From: Sphingomonas sp. HF-S4
Lineage (GTDB): Bacteria; Pseudomonadota; Alphaproteobacteria; Sphingomonadales; Sphingomonadaceae
Direction of reading: 5' to 3'
Assembly (NCBI RefSeq): GCF_032911445.1
Contig: NZ_JAWJEJ010000001.1
Span: forward strand, 1,922,001-1,986,000
DNA: 64,000 nucleotides
The notes under the pieces: model-generated
Database searches by the model: none
What the model saw: the letters and a program-made list of their open reading frames with translations, nothing else
Told to the model about the DNA's origin: nothing
In this document: positions 14,484-21,044 of the stretch, one piece after another
Position numbering within the stretch: the first letter of the stretch is position 1
How the letters are laid out: each line of letters begins with the position of its first letter
Program-made: the position numbers and the translations under genes

Positions 14484-15553
14484 CAAGCCCTCCCCTGCCA
14501 TGCGACCAGCCGGCCGATCTCGTCGGGCGGCAGCACCGCGCTGGCATGGCCGGCATTGGCCACCGCGCCGGGCATGCCCCAGATCACCGAGCTCTCGCGA
14601 TCCTGCACCAGGATGCGGCCGCCCGCAGCGACCAGGTGCTTCGCGCCCTCGGCGCCGTCGCGCCCCATCCCGCTCAGCACCACGGCGAGTGCGCGCTTGC
14701 CGAACACCTCGCCGATCGATTCGAACATCGGATCGACCGAGGGCATGCATCCGCTCAGCGACTTCTCGTCGCTCAGCCGCACCGCCCAGCCTTCGGACAT
14801 GCGGACGACGCGCATATGCGCATCGCCCGGCGCGACGATGATCCGGCCCGGGCGGATCCGCATCCGATCGGTCGCGACTTCGCACGGGCGTCCGCCAAGC
14901 ACCGCGAGCTGCGCCGCGAAATAGCTCATGAACGAGATCGGCAAATGCTGGGTGACCAGGATCGGGATCTGGAAGCTTGCGGGAATCGCGCGGAGCAACT
15001 GGCTCAGTGCATGGATGCCGCCGGTCGAGGCGCCGATCGCGACGATGTCGAATTCGCACGGTGCGTGTTCCACGCCGAAGCTGGCCGGCGCATAAGGCAT
15101 TGGCTCGACATGATGATCGACCAGCCGCGACAGTCGATCCTCGAGCACTTCGGCAAAGCGCCCGCCAAACGTCCCGATCCCCGGCTTGACCAGCGTGTCG
15201 GCCGCGCCGAGCGCCAGCGCCTGGACGGTGACGGCTGCACCTTCGTCGGCCGAGGAGGAGACGATCAGCACCTTGGCGCCCTTGCCCGCCGCCAGCACGT
15301 CGGGCAGCGCGGTCAGCCCGTCGATCCCGGGCATGTCGATGTCGAGCAGGACGATGTCGACGCGGTGATGCTCGAGATAGGCGAGCGCGGCACGAACGTC
15401 GCTCAGCGCCGCCGCGACACGGAAGCGGCGCGTGCCGTCGACCATCCGGCCGAGCACCGATCGCGCGACGACCGAATCGTCGACGATCAGCACCTGCGCC
15501 GGCGGCGGCCCGCCGCGGGTATCGGAGAGGATCGAACTAAGGGCTACGGCCAT
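14483..15553 (-). CDS. cheB: Chemotaxis protein-glutamate methylesterase CheB
   Basis: The 356-residue protein has a receiver domain (VLIVDDSVVARSVL, phospho-acceptor in LLDIDMPGIDGL, KPGIG) and a C-terminal methylesterase domain. The catalytic triad elements are IGASTGG (Ser), ILVTQHLP (His) and SGMGRDGAEG (Asp). It demethylates or deamidates chemoreceptors and is activated by CheA phosphorylation. It sits between cheY (15-nt gap) and cheR (overlap). Confidence 0.95.
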   Translation of the reverse strand: MAVALSSILSDTRGGPPPAQVLIVDDSVVARSVLGRMVDGTRRFRVAAALSDVRAALAYLEHHRVDIVLLDIDMPGIDGLTALPDVLAAGKGAKVLIVSSSADEGAAVTVQALALGAADTLVKPGIGTFGGRFAEVLEDRLSRLVDHHVEPMPYAPASFGVEHAPCEFDIVAIGASTGGIHALSQLLRAIPASFQIPILVTQHLPISFMSYFAAQLAVLGGRPCEVATDRMRIRPGRIIVAPGDAHMRVVRMSEGWAVRLSDEKSLSGCMPSVDPMFESIGEVFGKRALAVVLSGMGRDGAEGAKHLVAAGGRILVQDRESSVIWGMPGAVANAGHASAVLPPDEIGRLVAWQGRA

Positions 15554-15568
15554 GCCGGCCTCCCGGGC

Positions 15569-15934
15569 TCAGGCGACGCCGACGATCTGCAGCTTGCTCT
15601 CGAGCGTCTCGCGATCGAACGGCTTCATGACATATTCGTCGGCGCCCGCTTCGATCGCGGCGCGGATATAGGCCATGCCGTTCTCGGTGGTGCAGAACAC
15701 CACCTTGGGACGCTGGGGAAGCCCCGAATCCTTGAGCGCGCGCAGGAAGTCCATCCCGCTCATCACGGGCATGTTCCAGTCGAGCAGCACCACGTCCGGC
15801 GTCGCCGCCATGCACGAATCCAGTGCCTCACGACCGTCGCCGGCTTCGCGGACTTCGAAATCGAGCGTCTCGAGGATGTGCCGCGCGACCTTGCGGATTA
15901 CCTTGGAGTCGTCGACGACAAGACAAGTCTTCAT
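15569..15934 (-). CDS. cheY: CheY-type single-domain response regulator
   Basis: The 121-residue receiver begins MKTCLVVDDSKVIRKVARHI, has the phospho-acceptor Asp in VVLLDWNMPVMSGM, a conserved Thr in CTTENG and Lys in VMKPFD. It has no output domain. It would be phosphorylated by CheA and act on the flagellar switch or on a local target; the adaptation pathway here lacks cheZ. The ATG at 15934 is supported by ACAGGG upstream and by the family start. The 82 bp to cheW contain no other feature. Confidence 0.92.
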   Translation of the reverse strand: MKTCLVVDDSKVIRKVARHILETLDFEVREAGDGREALDSCMAATPDVVLLDWNMPVMSGMDFLRALKDSGLPQRPKVVFCTTENGMAYIRAAIEAGADEYVMKPFDRETLESKLQIVGVA

Positions 15935-16016
15935 TCCCTGTTCCCCGATAGCCAGGTGTCTGGTTTCTTCATCATAGTGCGGCAACAGGTGTAAGCGCCG
16001 CGTTAATCGGACAAAA

Positions 16017-16445
16017 TCAGTTCAGCGACGTCGAATAGCCCGGCACCAGCGCGGCAAGGTCGATCGCCAGGATCGGCTCGCCGTCGCGTTCGACGATGCC
16101 GCGCCCCGCGCGTTGCCACGCGATATCGAGCGCGACGCCCCCGGCCAGCGGCAGCAGGTCGAACGGCGCGACGTCGTCCAGCGCGTCGACCAGCATCGCA
16201 TAATGATGCCCCTCGACATGGGTGATGACGGCGCGGCGCGCTTCATGGGCGCTGTCGAGCCCGAGCGCGCTGTGCGTATCGACCACGGTCACCACGCGGC
16301 TCCGCAGCGCGGCGAGGCCGCGGACATGCTGCGAAGCGAGCGGCACCTGGGTGACTTCGCCGATATCGACCACCGACTCGACCTGGTCCGAATCGATCGC
16401 GACCGCGCGGCCGGCGACCTGGGCGATGAGATAGAGATGGCTCAT
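16017..16445 (-). CDS. cheW: Chemotaxis coupling protein CheW
   Basis: The 142-residue single-domain protein matches the CheW fold: LYLIAQVAGRAVAIDSDQVE at residues 4-23, ESVVDIGEVTQVPLA, HVRGLAALRSRVVTVVD (the conserved RG and VVD turns) and a C-terminal LAIDLAALVPG. It bridges receptors to CheA. Its ATG overlaps the cheA stop as ATGA, giving a fixed cheA-cheW pair. Confidence 0.9.
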   Translation of the reverse strand: MSHLYLIAQVAGRAVAIDSDQVESVVDIGEVTQVPLASQHVRGLAALRSRVVTVVDTHSALGLDSAHEARRAVITHVEGHHYAMLVDALDDVAPFDLLPLAGGVALDIAWQRAGRGIVERDGEPILAIDLAALVPGYSTSLN

Positions 16446-18763
16446 GCGAGGCCCTTCCCGGCCACGCGGGCCTCGAGCGCGGAGAGCAGCCCCGCGCGGT
16501 CATAGCGATAGATGCTGTCGTCGCCCGCCCCCGCCGCGGCGCGGCGGCTGCGCAGCCGGACAACCGGCGCCGTCGCGGCGAGTTCGGCCGGCGCGGCATC
16601 CGTCGAGAGCACCACCGCGGGCAACTCGCCGGTCGCCAGCTTGGTGACGACGCGATACCCCGCGGTCTCGAGCAGCGGGCGGACGAACGAGGCCATCCAG
16701 CCGTCCTTGTCGCCCGCGATCAGGCAGAGCGGCGCGGCTTCCTCGGACTCGCGGTCGGCATGCTCGTCGAACACCCAGAGGATGTCGAGCAGCTCGACTT
16801 GCTCGCCCTCGACCAGCGCGACACCCGCGATCGGCCCCGGCTCGCGCGCGGGGACGAGTTCCTCGGGCAAGGTGATGATGTCGAGCGCCTCGTCGATCGC
16901 GTAGCTGACTTCGTTGATGCCGTCCTTGAGGCGCAGCACGTTGAGCCGGCTGCGTCCCTCGACATCGCCCTGCGCGGCGAGCGGCAGGATGCGGTCGTCG
17001 ATCGTCACGCGGTAGCGGCCCGCGGCGAAGCGCACGGCATCCCCTTCCACCTGCTCGACACGGTCGACCGCGGCGAGCGGCACGGCGCGGCGCGTGCCGT
17101 CGAGATCCTGGAACAGCAGCGCGGGAATGCCCGATTCGGCCTCCGCTTCCTGCGCCTCGTCCTCGACGTGCTCGTCGTCGCGATGGAAATCGAGCCCGGC
17201 GACATTCGCGATCCCGGCGCAGTCGAGCAGCAGCATCGGCAGCCCCGAATCGGGCAACGTCTGCCCGGCATAAACCCCGGTCGACATCACCGCGGGCGAG
17301 GCCGGCTTGATCACCAGCTCCTCGTTGTCGAGCACCATGTCGGCGGCGAGCGCATAGCTCCCCTCGCCGATATTGACGATCGAGATCATCCGCGGCCCGT
17401 CATGCACGGCGCGCTGGATACCCAGGACTTCGCACAGATTGAGCAGCGGCATCCGCCGTCCGCGCACGCTGAGCACCTCCGCCCCGCCGATCGTATCGAT
17501 CCGGATCGCGTCGCCATGATCGGTGACGATTTCCTCGATCGCCTGGCGCGAGATCGCGAAGCGCTGGCCGCCCGCGCCGACGACGATCGCCGAGATGATC
17601 GACAGCGTCAGCGGCACATGGATCGCGAGGCGCAACCCCTTGCCCGTCGTGCTGTCGAGCTCGACGCGGCCACCGATCTGCTCGATCGCGGCGCGGACGA
17701 TGTCCATCCCCACCCCGCGGCCCGAGACGTCGCTGACTTCGTCCTTGCTCGAAAGCCCGGCCTCGAAGATCAGCTCGAGCTTGCCGCGCTCGGAAAGCGC
17801 ACGCAGCTTGGCCTCGTCGCGGCCATTGGCCACGAGCTTGCGGATCAGCTTCTCAGTGTCGATCCCGCGGCCGTCGTCGCTGATCTCGATGATGATCTGG
17901 TTGCCCGACTGGCGCGCCGAGACGGCCAGCCGGCCGTTCTCGCGCTTGCCCGCGGCGCGGCGCTCGGCCGGCTTTTCGATGCCGTGGTCGATCGAATTGC
18001 GGATGATGTGGACCAGCGGATCGCGCATCATCTCGATCATCTCGCGATCGAGCTCGACGTCCGATCCCTCGACGTTCAGCAGCACCGACTTGCCGAGCCC
18101 CGCGGCGGTGTCGCGCACCATCCGCGGCAGTGCCGAGAACAGCGCGTCGATCTTCTGCATCCGGGTCCGGGTCACGGTGTCGCGCATCTCGCCGACGGTG
18201 AGCGAGAGCCTCTCCAGGGCAGCCTCGATCGTTGGGTCGATGTCGCCGCCGCGCAGCCGCCGCGCCAGCTCGTTGCGCGCCAGCACCATATCCGACATGC
18301 CCGACATCATCCGGTCGAGGAGGTCGACGCCCAGCCGCACGCTGCGCGCGGGTGCGCGGTGCAGCCCCGGCCCGCTCGTCTGGACGATTTCCTGCGCGCC
18401 TTCTGCGAGCGCCCCGATCAGCAGCTCGTCGCCCTGGTCGGGCAGGCTCGTCCCCGAATCGATCGCCTCGACCAGTTCGCCGATCCGGTCGACGATCGCG
18501 AGTACCGCGTTGACCAGCGGGCGATCGGGGGTGCGCTCGCCTTCGCGGACCTGCGCGAGCACGTCCTCGGCGGCATGGCTCAGCCGGCCGAGCCGCGGCA
18601 GGTCGAGGAAGCCGCAGCTTCCCTTCACCGTGTGCACGAAGCGGAAGATCGCATCCAGCCGCGCGCGATCCTCGGGATGCGCTTCCCAGGCGACGATCTC
18701 GCCCGAAAGCGCCTCGAGCGTCTCGCGCGTCTCGGCGATGAATTCCTGAATCAGGTCGTCCAT
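16442..18763 (-). CDS. cheA: Chemotaxis histidine kinase CheA with extra C-terminal domains
   Basis: The 773-residue kinase has an HPt domain with His44 in VHTVKGSCGF. No clear P2 domain follows. Next come a dimerisation helix pair (DLLDRMMSGMSDMVLARNEL), an HATPase domain (HIIRNSIDHG, DDGRGID, GRGVGMDIV) and a CheW-like P5 domain. About 240 further residues follow P5. These look like a second CheW-like domain (IPALLFQDLDG to ELLDILWVFDEH) and a receiver-like fold (LCLIAGDKDGWM, AVVLSTDAA) without an obvious phospho-acceptor Asp. The ATG at 18763 gives the canonical MDDLIQEF start. It heads the che operon; no chemoreceptor gene lies nearby. Confidence 0.95.
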   Translation of the reverse strand: MDDLIQEFIAETRETLEALSGEIVAWEAHPEDRARLDAIFRFVHTVKGSCGFLDLPRLGRLSHAAEDVLAQVREGERTPDRPLVNAVLAIVDRIGELVEAIDSGTSLPDQGDELLIGALAEGAQEIVQTSGPGLHRAPARSVRLGVDLLDRMMSGMSDMVLARNELARRLRGGDIDPTIEAALERLSLTVGEMRDTVTRTRMQKIDALFSALPRMVRDTAAGLGKSVLLNVEGSDVELDREMIEMMRDPLVHIIRNSIDHGIEKPAERRAAGKRENGRLAVSARQSGNQIIIEISDDGRGIDTEKLIRKLVANGRDEAKLRALSERGKLELIFEAGLSSKDEVSDVSGRGVGMDIVRAAIEQIGGRVELDSTTGKGLRLAIHVPLTLSIISAIVVGAGGQRFAISRQAIEEIVTDHGDAIRIDTIGGAEVLSVRGRRMPLLNLCEVLGIQRAVHDGPRMISIVNIGEGSYALAADMVLDNEELVIKPASPAVMSTGVYAGQTLPDSGLPMLLLDCAGIANVAGLDFHRDDEHVEDEAQEAEAESGIPALLFQDLDGTRRAVPLAAVDRVEQVEGDAVRFAAGRYRVTIDDRILPLAAQGDVEGRSRLNVLRLKDGINEVSYAIDEALDIITLPEELVPAREPGPIAGVALVEGEQVELLDILWVFDEHADRESEEAAPLCLIAGDKDGWMASFVRPLLETAGYRVVTKLATGELPAVVLSTDAAPAELAATAPVVRLRSRRAAAGAGDDSIYRYDRAGLLSALEARVAGKGLA

Positions 18764-18833
18764 GGGGCCCCGGAGCAAATTTGCCGGGCCGTTGTGGCGC
18801 GTCGGTGGTTAAGGTGGCGTTAGCTCGGCGCAC

Positions 18834-19895
18834 TCACTGCGCCAGCCGCGGGGCATAGCTCGCGTCGAGCAGCTTCGACGCGAGCTCGCCGAGCTTGCGA
18901 TGATCGTAGCTGGCATTGTTGAACACGATCACGCTGTGCCCGTCGGCGAGCACCCGCCGCGCGACCATCCGGAAGCCGCCGTTCGAACCGTCATTCCACG
19001 CCAGCTCCCGCGGATGCCCGCCGACCGGCTCGACGCGCACGCGGCCGCCCAGCGCATAATGCTGGTCGGGCATCTCGACGGTGAGCAGCGCCTTGCGCGA
19101 CGCCGCGCTCAGGAACGTGCCGCCGAGCACTGCCTCCATCAGCTTCAGCATGTCGGGCGCGCTGGTGTAATACCCTCCTGCCATCGCCAGGAAATCCGGC
19201 GTCGGATTGGGCTTGCGCTCGGGCGCCGGCCCCAATTTCGCATAGCCCACCGCCATCCCGGCGGTTTGCGCCGAGTCGCCGCGATAGATGCCGCTGTCCT
19301 TGAGCCCGAGCGGTCGCACCAGCAGCCGGTCGATCAGTCGCGCATACGGCAATCCCGACACGCGCTCGACCACGGCCTTCACCACCAGCCAGTTCGAATG
19401 CGAATAGTCCCAGGCGGTGCCGGGCTCGAACGCAAGATCGCCGCTGGCATAGGTCCGCACCGCGTCCATCTGCTCGCGCTCTACGCCGCGAATCGCCGGA
19501 TCGGCCTGGCGCGCCTTGAGAATCTCGTTGGGAAGCCCGCTCGAATGGCTCATCAGCCGCCGGAGCGTAAGCCGCGCACCCGTATCGGCGCGATAGTCGG
19601 GCAGATAGCGGGAAACCGGCGCGTCTAGATCGAGCTTCTTCTGGTCGACCAGCTTGAGCACGACGATCGACGCGACCCATTTGGACACCGATCCCGTCTC
19701 GAACCGCGTCGTCGGGGTCACCGGAATGCCCCGCTCGGCGTCGGCGGAGCCGACGCTCTCGATCATCTCGACGTGCCGGCCTTTGGCGACCAGCGCGATC
19801 CCGTTGAAGCCCTCCGCCGCGGCGACGATGTCATGATAGGATTGTGCCGCCGCGGGCGTCGCCCAGATCAACGCCGCCGCCACAAACGCCTTCAT
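18834..19895 (-). CDS. Exported serine hydrolase, beta-lactamase (class C) fold
   Basis: The 353-residue protein has a signal peptide (MKAFVAAALIWATPAAA-QS). The SxxK motif follows in TGSVSKWV with the catalytic Ser, then YSHSN as the YxN motif and a late GGRVRVE stretch near the third motif position. This is the AmpC/esterase/DD-peptidase superfamily; substrate cannot be told by eye. AGGGGG precedes the ATG at 19895, which is favoured over a GTG two codons earlier. A perfect 7-bp inverted repeat lies just upstream and may regulate it. Confidence 0.85.
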   Translation of the reverse strand: MKAFVAAALIWATPAAAQSYHDIVAAAEGFNGIALVAKGRHVEMIESVGSADAERGIPVTPTTRFETGSVSKWVASIVVLKLVDQKKLDLDAPVSRYLPDYRADTGARLTLRRLMSHSSGLPNEILKARQADPAIRGVEREQMDAVRTYASGDLAFEPGTAWDYSHSNWLVVKAVVERVSGLPYARLIDRLLVRPLGLKDSGIYRGDSAQTAGMAVGYAKLGPAPERKPNPTPDFLAMAGGYYTSAPDMLKLMEAVLGGTFLSAASRKALLTVEMPDQHYALGGRVRVEPVGGHPRELAWNDGSNGGFRMVARRVLADGHSVIVFNNASYDHRKLGELASKLLDASYAPRLAQ

Positions 19896-19934
19896 CCGCA
19901 CCCCCTGCTATCGAAGCAAGGATGGCACGCCATA

Positions 19935-19956
19935 CTGTATTATTCAACCAATACAG
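19935..19956. promoter_or_regulatory. Candidate operator, CTGTATT-N8-AATACAG
   Basis: A perfect 7-bp inverted repeat with an 8-nt spacer lies 40-61 nt upstream of the beta-lactamase-fold gene and directly after the chpT stop codon. The AT-rich arms stand out from the high-GC surroundings. The geometry suits a dimeric repressor such as a GntR-type protein. No such regulator gene is adjacent, so the binding protein is unknown. It could also serve as a weak hairpin ending chpT. Confidence 0.45.
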
Positions 19957-19958
19957 AA

Positions 19959-20603
19959 TCAGCCGACGCGAAAACTCGCCCCGAACAGCAGCACGTCGGA
20001 ATCCGGCGGGCTGACCTGCAACGTTCCGCCCCCCTGGACTACCAGCGCATGGGCAAGGAACGCCGCCGCCGCGCGCGGAGTGACCGGCATGTCGTCCTGC
20101 CCGCCGGCCAGCGCACCGCGCAGCTCGGAATCGAGCACGATCCGCGGCCCTTCGGCGCGCACGACGATCTCGATCACGCCGTCGACGATCTCGGCGCCGA
20201 TATCGAGCTGACCGCCGCGGATCAGCGCGTCGCCGCCGATCAGCGCGAGGTTGAGCAGCACCTTGATCGCCTGCTTGGGCAGCACCGGATCCTCGACCAT
20301 CCAGCCAACCTTGACGCGGTGGTTCTCGCCGAACAGCCCCTCGATCGCCGCCTGCGCCTCGCGCGTGTCGACGGTCTCGCCAAAGCCGCCCGCCGCGCCG
20401 AACGCCAGGCGGAAGAACTTGAGCTTGTTGGCCGATGCCTTGGCGCTCTCGCTGAGCAATTCCAGGCAGCGCGCGCGCATCTCGGGATCATGCTCGTCGG
20501 CGAGCAGCTCCAGCCCGTTGTTGAGCGCGCCCACCGGGCTCAACAGGTCGTGGCACAGCCTCGAACAGAGCAGGCTCGCGAAATCGGTCGGGCTGATGTT
20601 CAA
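19959..20603 (-). CDS. chpT: Histidine phosphotransferase ChpT
   Basis: The 214-residue protein carries LCHDLLSPVGALNNGLELL near residue 17, with the phosphorylated His in CHDLLSP. Its C-terminal half is a degenerate HATPase-like domain, the ChpT arrangement. In alphaproteobacteria ChpT relays phosphate from CckA to CtrA and CpdR and so controls cell cycle and motility. The reading starts with TTG (complement of 20601-20603), with GGAG nine bases upstream. It stands alone here; ctrA and cckA are not in the window. Confidence 0.92.
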   Translation of the reverse strand: MNISPTDFASLLCSRLCHDLLSPVGALNNGLELLADEHDPEMRARCLELLSESAKASANKLKFFRLAFGAAGGFGETVDTREAQAAIEGLFGENHRVKVGWMVEDPVLPKQAIKVLLNLALIGGDALIRGGQLDIGAEIVDGVIEIVVRAEGPRIVLDSELRGALAGGQDDMPVTPRAAAAFLAHALVVQGGGTLQVSPPDSDVLLFGASFRVG

Positions 20604-20673
20604 GGATTTTGGCTCCGGTTAACCCAGCCTCTTTGGCGCAGCCGCGGCGTCGCCGCAAGCTGCGCCCGGAGCG

Positions 20674-20820
20674 CTAGACGACGCGGCGCCCGGTGAAGAG
20701 CTGGATCAGCCCGATGACGAGCGCGATCACCAGCAGGATGTGGATCAGCCCTGCGCCGACATGGAAGGTGAACCCCAGCAGCCACAGGATGACCAGGATG
20801 ACGACGATGGTCCAAAGCAT
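20674..20820 (-). CDS. Small lmo0937-type membrane protein, 48 residues
   Basis: The frame from the ATG at 20820 encodes MLWTIVVILVILWLLGFTFH and a second hydrophobic stretch IHILLVIALVIGLIQLF, ending TGRRVV. Two short helices joined by a glycine turn and the LWLLGF motif are typical of the lmo0937/YqaE-sized family of unknown function. GAGGGAG sits eight to nine bases upstream. It is separate from chpT and divergent from the TonB receptor. Confidence 0.82.
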   Translation of the reverse strand: MLWTIVVILVILWLLGFTFHVGAGLIHILLVIALVIGLIQLFTGRRVV

Positions 20821-20948
20821 CTCAGGCACTCCCTCTTCTTATGGGTGGCAAACGTGGCACGGGGGCGAAACGTTCCGCCAGGTTTGTCCACGTCCGATCG
20901 AGCGTGGACGGCGCGGATCCGAAAAATCGCAGCCGCCCCACAATCGCA

Positions 20949-20978
20949 TTGCTCAGACTATTACAATTTGCATATAAT
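20949..20978 (+). promoter_or_regulatory. Candidate sigma-70 promoter of the TonB receptor gene
   Basis: TTGCTC and a perfect TATAAT are separated by 18 nt within an AT-rich patch of otherwise GC-rich sequence. Transcription would start near 20985, leaving a 60-nt leader before the ATG at 21045. The site lies downstream of the divergent small membrane gene start. Confidence 0.55.
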
Positions 20979-21044
20979 GGGACGTTGTTACGAAAAATGA
21001 GACCGGGCACTACGCGTGCACCGGTACGGCAAAGGGAGAGGTCG

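Noticed and set aside
16760-18823. Long plus-strand frame opposite cheA
   Set aside because: CheA on the minus strand has every kinase motif. The antisense product is low-complexity Asp/Arg/His-rich sequence.
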